A stretch of DNA of 64,000 nt from Azospirillaceae bacterium (GTDB lineage: Bacteria > Pseudomonadota > Alphaproteobacteria > Azospirillales > Azospirillaceae): assembly GCA_028283825.1 (NCBI GenBank), contig JAPWJW010000003.1, positions 868,001-932,000 on the forward strand, written 5' to 3'. A program made the translations under genes and the position numbers. Of the stretch, positions 34,814 through 43,407 are shown piece by piece (within the stretch, counting starts at the first letter, position 1; the number at the start of each line of letters is the position of its first letter). The notes beneath the pieces are model-generated. The model saw only the letters and a list, made by a program, of their open reading frames with translations. It did no database searches and was not told the DNA's origin.

Positions 34814-35698
34814 ATGAACTACCGCCACGCTTTCCACGCCGGCAACCCGGCCGATGTCATGAAGCACGCCATCCTGGCGCTGCTGCTGACCCGGTTGACG
34901 GCCAAACCGACGCCCTTCGCCGTGCTGGACACCCACGCCGGCATCGGCCGTTATGACCTGACCAGCGATGCCGCCACCCGTACGGGCGAGGCCGCATTGG
35001 GCATCCAGCAACTGCTGAGCGCCACGGCGGCCGGAACCTTGACCGGCGAAGGTGCCGATGCCCTGGCGCCCTACCTTGCCGCGGTGCGGACCATCGCCGG
35101 CGTGGACCCGCACGCCGCTGGGGCCCCCATCAGCCTCTACCCCGGTTCCCCCGTCCTGGCCCGTGCCTTCCTACGCCCCAACGACCGCCTGATCCTGGCT
35201 GAACTGCACCCGGAAGACGCGCAAACCCTGAAGGGTGTCTTCCGCGGCGATGGCCAGGTGGCGGTGCACCACATGGACGGCTGGACGGCGCTGAAGGCCC
35301 ACCTGCCCCCTAAGGAAAAGCGCGGCCTGGTGCTGATCGATCCGCCGTTCGAGGCGCCGGACGATTTCGACCGCCTGGTTGCCGGCCTGGCCCTGGCCCA
35401 TGGCCGCTGGCCCACCGGCATCTACGCCCTGTGGTACCCCGTCAAGGACCGCGCCGTGGCCTGGCGCCTGCACCAGCGGCTGGAAGACAGCGGCATTCCC
35501 AAGATATTGGCCGCTGAACTGACCTGGAACGATGACGGCCGGGTCGACCGTCTGAACGGCTCGGGCATGATTATCGTCAATCCGCCCTGGCAGCTTGACC
35601 AATCCTTAAGACAAATGCTGCTAGCCTTGCATCAGGGCCTTGGCTTCACCCAAGGCATAGCCCATGTTGAATGGGTCGCCGGCGAAATTACCCCCTAA
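34814..35698 (+). CDS. rlmJ: 23S rRNA A2030 N6-methyltransferase RlmJ
   Basis: A 294-residue rRNA methyltransferase. The N-terminal signature MNYRHAFHAGNPADVMKHA is diagnostic, VLDTHAGIGRYDL is SAM motif I, and LVLIDPPFEAPDD is the catalytic DPPF motif IV. The start is set by this signature; the open frame extends further upstream. It acts on the large-subunit rRNA in the cytoplasm. Single gene; loss is usually mild. Confidence 0.95.
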   Translation: MNYRHAFHAGNPADVMKHAILALLLTRLTAKPTPFAVLDTHAGIGRYDLTSDAATRTGEAALGIQQLLSATAAGTLTGEGADALAPYLAAVRTIAGVDPHAAGAPISLYPGSPVLARAFLRPNDRLILAELHPEDAQTLKGVFRGDGQVAVHHMDGWTALKAHLPPKEKRGLVLIDPPFEAPDDFDRLVAGLALAHGRWPTGIYALWYPVKDRAVAWRLHQRLEDSGIPKILAAELTWNDDGRVDRLNGSGMIIVNPPWQLDQSLRQMLLALHQGLGFTQGIAHVEWVAGEITP

Positions 35699-35770
35699 AG
35701 ACATATACTTTAGGGTAGGTGATGCCGTGACGGTGCATCGAAGCGACGGTTGAGCTAAGGGGTTCCAGGG

Positions 35771-36517
35771 ATGGCGCAGGACGGTCAGCGGCCTTTCATG
35801 GCGGAGATTCAACGGCATCGGCGGGCGCAGGATCGGCCCGGCGTCGTCGAATTGCTGTCACTACCAACGGCAACGGCCGCAGCACTGACCCCGCTGACAC
35901 CCGCCCAGGAGATCCGCCTGGACACGTCCGAGGTGATGGAGGCCATCCAGCATCTCGGCAGCAAGCTGGACCGGTTCCTCAGCACCGACCATACCCAGAT
36001 CGAGGCGATCCATGTGGAGATCGCCGACATCGCCGGCCGCATCAAGGCCACCAAGCTGGAAATGGCGGCCCTGCGCCATCCCTTGGCCAAGGACGACACG
36101 TTCATGGAGGCCAGCCAGCAGCTGAGCGCCGTGGTCGCGTCCACCGAAGTGGCCACCAACAGCATCATCCAGGCGGCCGAGGAAGTTGACGACATCGTCA
36201 ACGAGGTCCGGGCCCAGTTGCCGGAAGGCTATCAGAACTCCCGCCTCAAGGACCTGAACGAAGTCACCCTGCGTATCTTCGAGGCCTGTAACTTTCAGGA
36301 CCTCACCGGCCAGCGAATCACCAAGGTGGTCCAGGCACTGGCCTTCATTGAAGAGCGGGTGGAAGCGATGATGGGGCTGTGGAACTCCAAGGAGTTCGAA
36401 ACCATGCCCCTGCCCCCCTCCATCCATAAGAGTGACGAAGGGCTGGAACTGCACGGCCCCGTCAAGGACGGCGGCCAGACCATTTCCCAGGCCGACATCG
36501 ACGCTTTGTTCGACTAG
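35771..36517 (+). CDS. CheZ-family phosphatase (second copy)
   Basis: A 248-residue helical protein. It shares with the first CheZ the block EACNFQDLTGQRITKVVQAL, including the catalytic D-x3-Q (Asp177, Gln181), and ends in the CheY-binding-type peptide ISQADIDALFD. An N-terminal extension of about 40 residues and a long helical bundle (residues 50-215) precede the tail. It is not in a motility operon, so it may serve another CheY or a second chemosensory pathway. Confidence 0.8.
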   Translation: MAQDGQRPFMAEIQRHRRAQDRPGVVELLSLPTATAAALTPLTPAQEIRLDTSEVMEAIQHLGSKLDRFLSTDHTQIEAIHVEIADIAGRIKATKLEMAALRHPLAKDDTFMEASQQLSAVVASTEVATNSIIQAAEEVDDIVNEVRAQLPEGYQNSRLKDLNEVTLRIFEACNFQDLTGQRITKVVQALAFIEERVEAMMGLWNSKEFETMPLPPSIHKSDEGLELHGPVKDGGQTISQADIDALFD

Positions 36518-36541
36518 CGCCAGGCGTGGGCGTCCTACTTC

Positions 36542-36578
36542 CCAAGAGGGCGTGAGGGCAATCCTTACGCCCTCTTGG
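36542..36578 (+). terminator. Hairpin after the second cheZ
   Basis: CCAAGAGGGCGT pairs with ACGCCCTCTTGG (12 bp) 25 bases after the stop; no long T run follows. A second hairpin (GCAGGGGCCCC/GGGGCCCCTGC, about 36605-36630) may end the leftward regulator gene. Confidence 0.6.
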
Positions 36579-36675
36579 TAGGCAACACCGACGCCCGAAA
36601 CGACAGCAGGGGCCCCCAAGGGGCCCCTGCGTCGGAATTCATCCTGCCGCGCACCGAAGGCGCGGCGGCGATGGA

Positions 36676-37473
36676 TCAATTGGTAAGCGTGCCCATGAAA
36701 GCCATGCTGCCAAAGCCGCTACGGGCGGCGGCCACCGCAACCTGCGTGCGGTTCTTGGCGCCCAGCTTCTGCATCACCGCCCGGACGTGAACCTTTACCG
36801 TGCCTTCCAGCACGCCCAGTTCCCGCGCGATTTCCTTGTTGGAGCAACCGGCCAGGATCAGCCGGAAGATATCCTGCTGACGTTCCGTCAGGCGGTCCGC
36901 CAGCGCGGCCTCCCGATTGGCCGGCACCTGGCCCATGGCGGGACCCGAGGCGCCACGCACCCCCGCCAGGGCGGCGGTCAGCGCCTGGCGCGGCATGGCC
37001 ACATAATTCTCACCCGACAGGATCAGGGTCAGCGTGCGTTCCAGCACCTCCGTCGGGCCGGTCTTCAGCACGTAGGCACGAGCCCCGGCGCGGATAGAGG
37101 CGATGACCTCGTCCCCTTCCTGCACGGCCGAAACGACCACGACGGGGACATTGCCAAGCGCCGACGTCAGTTGGGAGATCGCCTCGACCCGGCTGCCGGA
37201 CAGGCTGTCCAGGTCCAGCATGACAAGGTCGATGCCGGGGGCGGACATGGCCTGAACCAACGCCTCCTCCACGGTGCCGGCCTCAAGCGCCGACGATCCC
37301 GGGAATTGGGAGGTCAGCATCAGGGCGGCCCCACGGCGCACCAGCGCCTGGCCATCCACGACAAGAAATGTGCGGTGGCGGGGCGAGGCGCCCACGCCGG
37401 CGTTTCCGTTTTCCAAACCATCCTCGGCTAGACTGCTGACGGTCCCGGGAAAACGCGCGGTCATGCTCATCAT
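36676..37473 (-). CDS. LuxR/NarL-type response regulator
   Basis: A 265-residue receiver plus LuxR-type HTH. Receiver: FLVVDGQALVRRGAALML, phospho-acceptor Asp in LVMLDLDSLSG, and Lys in ARAYVLKTGP. HTH: LTERQQDIFRLILAGCSNKE then IARELGVLEGTVKVHVRAVM. The usual acidic pair after the first strand is reduced to a single Asp. Start 37473 has GAGG six bases upstream. No kinase gene is near. Divergent from a related regulator at 37998, the two sharing the block KIGAQNRTQ/KLGAKNRTQ. Confidence 0.85.
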   Translation of the reverse strand: MMSMTARFPGTVSSLAEDGLENGNAGVGASPRHRTFLVVDGQALVRRGAALMLTSQFPGSSALEAGTVEEALVQAMSAPGIDLVMLDLDSLSGSRVEAISQLTSALGNVPVVVVSAVQEGDEVIASIRAGARAYVLKTGPTEVLERTLTLILSGENYVAMPRQALTAALAGVRGASGPAMGQVPANREAALADRLTERQQDIFRLILAGCSNKEIARELGVLEGTVKVHVRAVMQKLGAKNRTQVAVAAARSGFGSMAFMGTLTN

Positions 37474-37997
37474 CTGGAACCTCACGTTTGAGTCCGGCCA
37501 CTTCCGGCCCAGGCCATCCAAAACGCCTTCATCCGGCATCGGGCCCCCTGACGGCGGCCCCTTCCGTGATCGCCAAGCTATGGATGGTGCCAGCTGGCCC
37601 CGTCCTAAGCCTGATGGATGAATGCGCCGCCCTGGCTGTTAAGCGACTTGTTCCCCATTGTGACCATCCGAACACGGCCAAAATGGGGCACGCCTAACCT
37701 TTTTTCCCGGGAACCCCATCGCCGCGGGATTAACCCGCAGCTGTCATTTCCCGGGACGGAACAAACGATCCACCACACGATGTGATAGACTGTGACCCGT
37801 TTTCAGATATGCCGCAACAGAAACATGGCGTTCCTGGACGCTTTCCCATAGGATTGTCGCAATAGAACTGGCGATCTATTACCTGGCCCGGACTCGAATA
37901 AGCCGTTAACAGGTTAGTACGGTGTGTTCTCGAGTATCGGGACAATGTTAGTAAAATTTTTTATAAACGGTCGCCAAAGGGGGAGACCGCAATCACG
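37474..37997. other. Long divergent control region between two regulators
   Basis: A 524-base gap, AT-richer than the surroundings in its right third (around 37900-37970, including GTAAAATTTTTTATAAAC). It must hold promoters for both regulators. I see no gene in it. Confidence 0.5.
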
Positions 37998-38675
37998 ATG
38001 GGGAAAATGATAATGACAAGCCGCAGCGTTCTTCTGATCGACCAGGATCAGTTGTTCGGAGCGGCGCTGGGTACATTGATCGGCGAGGACAGCTTCCAGC
38101 TGTTTCCCCCGCTACCCACCGTTGAGGAAGCACTGAAGGTGCTGCGGGACGGCCCAGCGCCTGATTTGATCATGGTCGATCCCTGGGGCATCGATCCGCC
38201 CCGGGTGGCCAGCGAGTTGCGCCGCCTGCGCGCCGCCGCCCCCCATTCCCGCATCACCGTCCTGACCTCCGACAACGGTGATTCGGTGCTGAAGGCCAGT
38301 CTGTTCGCCGGCCTGGACGGTCATCTGTCCAAATCCTCCGGCGTTGCCACCCTGCGCGACGCGCTGGAACTGATCCTGGCCGGCGACGCCGTCTTCCCGC
38401 CCCGCGCCGCCACCCTGGTGGCACAGGCGCAAGCACCGCAAGGCCCCACCCCTGCCGACCTGGTCGCCGCCACCGCCGACCTGTCGCGGCGCGAAATTCA
38501 GATCCTAGGTTGCCTGCTGGCGGGGCAGTCCAATAAATCCATCGCCCGCCGGCTGGAAATCACCGAGTCCACGGTGAAGATGCACTTCAAGAACGTGATG
38601 CGCAAAATCGGCGCGCAGAACCGCACCCAAGCGGCCGTCTGGGCGATCCAGCGCGGCATCGGCCCGCTGACCTGA
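37998..38675 (+). CDS. LuxR-type response regulator (divergent partner)
   Basis: A 225-residue receiver-HTH protein. Receiver: SVLLIDQDQLFGAALGTLIG, Asp in LIMVDPWGIDPP, Lys in LDGHLSKSS. HTH: LSRREIQILGCLLAGQSNKS then IARRLEITESTVKMHFKNVM. The acceptor loop VDPWG is unlike the usual MDLxMP, so phosphorylation may be weak or absent. An orphan: no histidine kinase gene in the window. Followed by a cluster of strong hairpins. Confidence 0.85.
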   Translation: MGKMIMTSRSVLLIDQDQLFGAALGTLIGEDSFQLFPPLPTVEEALKVLRDGPAPDLIMVDPWGIDPPRVASELRRLRAAAPHSRITVLTSDNGDSVLKASLFAGLDGHLSKSSGVATLRDALELILAGDAVFPPRAATLVAQAQAPQGPTPADLVAATADLSRREIQILGCLLAGQSNKSIARRLEITESTVKMHFKNVMRKIGAQNRTQAAVWAIQRGIGPLT

Positions 38676-38719
38676 TCCATTTCGGGCAGCCTTTCAGCAC
38701 CACCGTATTTGAAAATGAA

Positions 38720-38764
38720 ATATGACAACGGCGGCCCGGTCACCCGGAGCCGCCGTTGTCATAT
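38720..38764 (+). terminator. 16-bp perfect stem-loop after the regulator
   Basis: ATATGACAACGGCGGC and its exact complement flank a 13-base loop. It lies 45 bases after the regulator stop. No T run, so this is either a bidirectional transcription block or an RNA stability element. Confidence 0.6.
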
Positions 38765-38766
38765 GC

Positions 38767-38800
38767 GCCTTGATCAGCGGGCGTACCCGCCGATCAAGGC
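38767..38800. repeat. Second strong inverted repeat
   Basis: GCCTTGATC-a-GCGGG-cgta-CCCGC-c-GATCAAGGC, an almost perfect 15-bp stem, two bases beyond the first stem-loop. On the plus strand it is followed by AAAAAG, so it is not a plus-strand terminator. Confidence 0.55.
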
Positions 38801-38802
38801 AA

Positions 38803-38838
38803 AAAGAAAGGGGCGCCGCGGGTTAGGCGGCACCCCTT
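38803..38838 (-). terminator. Terminator of the OmpA porin gene
   Basis: Minus strand AAGGGG-GCCGC pairs with GCGGC-CCCCTT and is followed by TCTTTTTG, a normal leftward intrinsic terminator about 105 bases beyond the ompA-type stop. It is the third hairpin in this cluster. Confidence 0.65.
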
Positions 38839-38943
38839 CCTTTCTGTCGCCGTCCGGCACCCTTAACGAATGCCGGCCGGCGCCTTCATCATCCGGAGAC
38901 GATGACCTGGCTTGTGGCCCGGTCATCGCCCGCCCTGATCAGA

Positions 38944-40029
38944 TCAGGGGAAAATGATGACGGCGCGACGGTTCGACGGCTCGCGCACACCGTCCGCGGT
39001 CGGGACCAGCGGATCGGTCTCGCCCTTGCCGTCGGTGGCGATGGAGGCGCCGACGCCCTTGGACGCCAGGTAAGCCTTCACCGCTTCGGCGCGGCGCACG
39101 GAGAGCTTCAGGTTGTAGGCATCCGTACCGGAACGGTCGGTATAGCCGGTGACCTGAATCTTGGTGATGTGGCCGGTGGCAGCGTCCTTGGCGGCGTTGT
39201 CCAGCACGGTGCGGGCATCAGCCGACAGATCCGTCTTATCCCAGTCGAAGAAGACCGTGAAGTTACGGGAGATGGACGGCGCCGGGGGCGGCGGGGGCGG
39301 GGGCACGGGCTTGGCCACCGGCGGCGGGGGCGGAGGCGGCGGGGCCGGGGGAGCCGGCGGCTCGGACGCGGCACCGAAGGTGTAGCGCAGGCCAACCAGG
39401 ACCGAGTGGCTCTGGTAAGCGGCCTTGAAGCTGGGCGCACCCGACGGATCGTAGGTGGTTTCCGGCGTGCCCATGAAGCGGTAGCCGACCGTGAATTCCA
39501 GGTTCGGGCTCATGGCGTACGCCACGCCGGCTTCAGCCTGGTAGGTGAAGGCGGTCGTGGAGGTCTCAACCACGTTGCCGGGGGTGTACAGGTCACCCAC
39601 GCCATCGAACTTGTAGCGGCCGAAACCGATGCCCACGCCCACGTACGGGCGCAGCGGGCCGTCGACCTTGAAGTCGTAGTAGGTGTTGGCCATGAACGTG
39701 AAGGCCGTCACCTCACCGGCACCACCAGCGCGGCCCGGACCCGGGCCGGTGATGTCACCGACGGTGCTGCCGCCGTAGCCGACTTCGACGCCGACGCGCA
39801 CGCCGTTGCCGAACTTGTAGCCGCCATCGATGATGCCGGTCGGCGAGCTCTGGAACGAGGCATGGTCGGTGCCGGCCGTGCTCTTCAGATCGGTCTTGTC
39901 AGCCCAATCAACGCCAGCCTGGGCGCCGATGTAGTAACCCTGGTCAACGGTGGCCTGCGCCAGCGCAACCGCCGGCGTACCGAGCGCGATGGCCGCAGCC
40001 GCGCACAGTAAAGAGTGATGGAGTTTCAT
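38944..40029 (-). CDS. OmpA-family outer membrane protein
   Basis: A 361-residue outer-membrane protein. Signal peptide (residues 1-24, cleavage ALA-QA); an eight-strand beta-barrel (about 25-225; alternating segments such as YYIGAQAGVDW, LRPYVGVGIGFGRYKF, HSVLVGLRYTF); a Pro-rich hinge with runs of prolines (about 230-260); and a C-terminal OmpA peptidoglycan-binding domain (FFDWDKTDLSADA, VTGYTDRSGTDAYNLKLSVRR, EPSNRRAVIIF). Anchors the envelope to the wall. Monocistronic, with a 350-base upstream region. Confidence 0.93.
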   Translation of the reverse strand: MKLHHSLLCAAAAIALGTPAVALAQATVDQGYYIGAQAGVDWADKTDLKSTAGTDHASFQSSPTGIIDGGYKFGNGVRVGVEVGYGGSTVGDITGPGPGRAGGAGEVTAFTFMANTYYDFKVDGPLRPYVGVGIGFGRYKFDGVGDLYTPGNVVETSTTAFTYQAEAGVAYAMSPNLEFTVGYRFMGTPETTYDPSGAPSFKAAYQSHSVLVGLRYTFGAASEPPAPPAPPPPPPPPVAKPVPPPPPPPAPSISRNFTVFFDWDKTDLSADARTVLDNAAKDAATGHITKIQVTGYTDRSGTDAYNLKLSVRRAEAVKAYLASKGVGASIATDGKGETDPLVPTADGVREPSNRRAVIIFP

Positions 40030-40378
40030 TTTTCGCTTCTCCTCCTTCGGACCGAGGGGTTTGTCTCCCCAACGGAACCCTCGGTTGAATTAAGACTACC
40101 CTTCGCGCCGTCACACGACGCTTTTGCTTGTCCCGCCTAAAGGCAGGGTTAGACAACGTGCTGAGTTAATTCAATCCTTCAACATCGAACGGGGAGCAAC
40201 CCAGCCTTGTGAGCTACGCCGTTCGGTCCGTCAGGACGTCACGTTGATGGCCGTCAATTAAGGTTAAACTTTGACGGATTTTTTCAAGACCCCCGATTGG
40301 GGGCATATTTGGAAAGTAGCCGACGGCCAGCCTGCCTATTCCATATTTCCCAGTGGTAAGGCTTTAGTTAGGTCCGCG
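40030..40378. other. Upstream region of the OmpA gene
   Basis: About 349 bases, less GC-rich than average (for example TTAATTCAATCCTTCAAC near 40165). It should hold the porin promoter and a long leader; I could not place a promoter firmly. No gene seen. Confidence 0.4.
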
Positions 40379-40669
40379 TCAATCGCGACCATAAAAAGCT
40401 GATTCCGCCGCGTTGCGCGCGGCGGCGGCATCCGCGAAGACTTGTCCGTCCAGGGCCTGGGCGCGCAGGTGCACGGCATGGAAAGCCATGCCCTGGGGAT
40501 GCGCCGTCACCAGCCCGATGGCCTCGTCATCGACCTCGATCACATATCCCGCGGGATCGGGGAGAACCGGCCTCGCGCCGCCTGGACCGTCCAGTCCAAA
40601 GGACTCGTCCCCACGCCTGGAGCCCGCCAAAATATCCAGCGGCGCGCGAAGGCCTATTCTATTGGGCAT
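40379..40669 (-). CDS. Small hypothetical protein
   Basis: 96 residues, starting MPNRIGLRAPLDILAGSR, with an excellent AAAGGAG binding site before the ATG at 40669. No membrane segment or signal. The sequence is a mix of short beta and helical stretches ending DAAAARNAAESAFYGRD. I do not recognise the family. The frame is open to 40765 but lacks a better start. Confidence 0.6.
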   Translation of the reverse strand: MPNRIGLRAPLDILAGSRRGDESFGLDGPGGARPVLPDPAGYVIEVDDEAIGLVTAHPQGMAFHAVHLRAQALDGQVFADAAAARNAAESAFYGRD

Positions 40670-40952
40670 AACCCGGTCTCCTTTATTGAAGCGCGAACCC
40701 GCGAAGGGCGCGCTTTCTTGTAGGCGGATTAAATAACCCCAGGCTTTTCGATTGCTAGCACGCAAATGGGACTAGCGTTACTTAGCCACCCATCCCTTTG
40801 TCAGAGCCTGGGCCCCGCCCCTTAGGACCTTAGGCCTTCTTAATGGACGGCCCTGTGACCCGCCTCACTTCATACGTGGGGCCGCCCATGCCAGCCGATG
40901 CGGCAGGGGCGGCCAAGCACCTCATCCGCGCGGCCCCATGCCGCGCATATCA

Positions 40953-41660
40953 TCAATGCGACGCGCCCTTGGCGGCACCCGCGTCCTTGGCATCGACCGG
41001 CGCCGACGCGGCGGCCGGCGTCAGGCCGGTAACGCGGTCGGCGGCGGTCGACGCGGTGACGGTGGGGCGCGGCAGGTCACACCGCGGCAATTCCGACACC
41101 CGGATGACGGCATCGTTCGTGACGGTCTTCACCACGTCCGCGTCGCTCATCAATTCGGCCGCAGCCAGGCTGTCGGCATGGGCGGCGCAGAACACATCGG
41201 TGGAAACGGCCGTGATGTGCTGCGACATCTCGTTGGCCAGGTGCGTGCGCAGGGTGTCGAGCGCCCGGTTGGGGTTGGCCTTGGACGTGCGGCGATAGCG
41301 CGCGATCAGCTCATCTTCCCAGGCGATGATCTGCGTCTTGTGCGCCAGGGTGAACTTCTTGTAGCGGACGTACAGGCCTTCGTAATTGCCGCCCAGCTGC
41401 TGGCAGGTCAGGCCGATCACCATCAGGCGGGTGTGGAAGCGGATGGCCTGTTCGGCATCGAATTCGGACTTCGTGTAGCACGGCCCCTCATCCTTGGGGG
41501 TCTTGGCGACCGGCGTCTTCGCCTTCTTGGGCGTGGCGGCGGCCTTGGTGGCGGTGCTTTTCTTGGCCGTCGAGGCATCGGCGGCGAAGGCCGGGCCACC
41601 GGCGAGCCCGACCAGCATGAGGGACAGGAGCGGGGCAGCAAACAAACGGGCACGCGTCAT
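40953..41660 (-). CDS. Secreted hypothetical protein
   Basis: A 235-residue exported protein. Signal peptide about residues 1-26 (cleavage AFA-AD), then a Lys/Thr/Ala-rich spacer (AKKSTATKAAATPKKAKTP), then a helical domain with four cysteines (PCYTKSEF, LTCQQLGG, DVFCAAHAD, LPRCDLPR) that could form disulfides. I do not recognise a family. Start 41660 is chosen at the signal peptide; the open frame extends upstream to 41723. Confidence 0.65.
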   Translation of the reverse strand: MTRARLFAAPLLSLMLVGLAGGPAFAADASTAKKSTATKAAATPKKAKTPVAKTPKDEGPCYTKSEFDAEQAIRFHTRLMVIGLTCQQLGGNYEGLYVRYKKFTLAHKTQIIAWEDELIARYRRTSKANPNRALDTLRTHLANEMSQHITAVSTDVFCAAHADSLAAAELMSDADVVKTVTNDAVIRVSELPRCDLPRPTVTASTAADRVTGLTPAAASAPVDAKDAGAAKGASH

Positions 41661-41925
41661 GGCGCGGGATTCCATCTTCAGTGAAAAGCAAGCGTCCGTG
41701 GCGGCGGCGCGGCACATCCCCATGAAGACATCCCCCGGGAGATCGAAACCCTGGGGGAACGCCCGCGATCAGGCCCCCGCATCCACCACATCTTGTACTT
41801 TTAGACCCACGTGCCCACCATGAGCAAGAGTCCGGGTGGCATTCGCGTCCGCTTGACGCGGTTCTTTGGAGGCAGACCTTCGTTATGCCGCCCTGATTTG
41901 CACATGAACGGATGGGGAGACGGCC

Positions 41926-42858
41926 ATGGCCCGCATCGGCATCGACCTGGGCGGCACCAAAATCGAAGGCCTGGCGCTGGATGCCGACGGTGCGGAAATC
42001 GCGCGCCGGCGCGTTCCGGCACCACGCGGCGATTATGGCGCAACCCTGGCCGCCGTTGCCAGCCTGGTTGCCTGGCTGGACGGGCGGATCGGCGCCGGAT
42101 CGGCCGCCCCGGTGGGCGTGGGCATTCCCGGCGTGCTGTCGCCCCGTACCGGCCTGATTAAGAACGCCAATTCCACCTGGCTGATCGGCCGCCCGCTGGA
42201 CCGCGACCTGGCCGCCGCCGTCGGTCGCCCCGTGCGGCTTGAGAACGATGCCAACTGCCTGGCGCTGTCGGAGGCGGCCGATGGCGCCGGCGCCGATTGC
42301 CGCACCGTGTTCGCCGCCATCCTGGGTACCGGTTGCGGTGGCGGCATCGTCGTGGACGGCCGCATCGTCACCGGCCGCCATGCCGCCGCCGGGGAATGGG
42401 GCCACAGCCCCCTGCCCTGGCCCCAGCCGGCCGGCAAAATGCTGGGCGCTGAAGATGAGCGCCCAGGCCCCGCCTGCTATTGCGGGCGGCACGGGTGCCT
42501 GGAAACCTGGCTGTCGGGCCCCGGATTGGCCGACGACCATGCGCGCGCCACCGGACGCCGGCTGGCCGCGGTGGAGGTCGCGGCCCTGGCGGCGGCAGGC
42601 GATGCCGGCGCGCACGCCGCCCTGGAGCGGCATCTGGACCGGCTGGCCCGCGGCCTGGCCGGCGTCGTCAACCTTCTGGACCCGGACGTGATCGTGCTGG
42701 GCGGGGGCCTGTCCAACCTGGCGCATTTGTATGGCGCGCTGCCGGCCCGCCTGGCCGCCTGGTGTTTTTCACCCGACGTGGACACGCCCATCCGCCCCGC
42801 CCGCCACGGCGATTCCAGCGGCGTACGGGGGGCCGCCTGGCTGTGGCCGGAGTCGTGA
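41926..42858 (+). CDS. ROK-family sugar kinase (fructokinase-like)
   Basis: A 310-residue ATP-dependent hexose kinase. Phosphate-binding motif GIDLGGTKIEGLALD, catalytic Asp region LENDANCLALSEA, second phosphate loop ILGTGCGGGIVVDG, and the ROK zinc site with CYCGRHGCLETWLSG plus the upstream GEWGH. This cluster fits the Mak/fructokinase or NagK branch. No sugar transport genes adjoin it. Confidence 0.9.
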   Translation: MARIGIDLGGTKIEGLALDADGAEIARRRVPAPRGDYGATLAAVASLVAWLDGRIGAGSAAPVGVGIPGVLSPRTGLIKNANSTWLIGRPLDRDLAAAVGRPVRLENDANCLALSEAADGAGADCRTVFAAILGTGCGGGIVVDGRIVTGRHAAAGEWGHSPLPWPQPAGKMLGAEDERPGPACYCGRHGCLETWLSGPGLADDHARATGRRLAAVEVAALAAAGDAGAHAALERHLDRLARGLAGVVNLLDPDVIVLGGGLSNLAHLYGALPARLAAWCFSPDVDTPIRPARHGDSSGVRGAAWLWPES

Positions 42859-43407
42859 TTGATTACGGCCGGCGGCATTTCATCAATTTTAAAAACACTT
42901 AACCGGGGAAACCGTATGGAAGGCCGGCCGCTGCCGTTCCGCCCAGGGCATGGTCATGATCCCGACATAGGCCACGAGTCGGGGAAGGCTTATTTTAAAA
43001 AAAGCGCACACCCCGGAATCAGCGCTTGCAGTCCCCGGATTTTCTTTTAAATAAAGGTCAGGACTTGATTGTCATTGCCTAGCCTCGGCGGACATGCCCG
43101 GCGGCGGGTCGGCAATGAAGTTCTGACAGATTTTCACAAACCTCGCGCCGCCGTCAAAAGGCGGTCCCTCGCATCGGCCGGCGCGTGTATTCAATGGTCT
43201 TTTAATTATAAAGATGCACGAATACTTAGGGTTTTGAATATCGCTTTTTAAAGTGCGCGCCCCACAAGCCGGACTCTCGGCTAAAGGGACAAGCAGGGGA
43301 TGCCGCCCGCCGAGCCCAGGCTCGCGTGACCGGCACCCCCGCCGCATACAGTCCGTGACCGCCGGGTCAGCCCCCCATCGTTCGGCTGCCGGCCCTTTGA
43401 ATGATGT
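42859..43407. other. AT-rich intergenic island
   Basis: 549 bases with several A/T runs (TTTTAAAAACAC, TATTTTAAAAAAAGC, TCTTTTAAATAAAGG, TTTTAATTATAAAG, TTTTTAAAG), unlike the GC-rich surroundings. No gene supported. An imperfect TATTC/GAATA repeat around 43189-43228 could fold into a hairpin. It may contain promoters or a small RNA. Confidence 0.45.

Noticed and set aside
42859-43407. Small ORFs and possible tRNA in the AT-rich island
   Set aside because: No ORF has a binding site or sensible protein, and I could not fold a cloverleaf.
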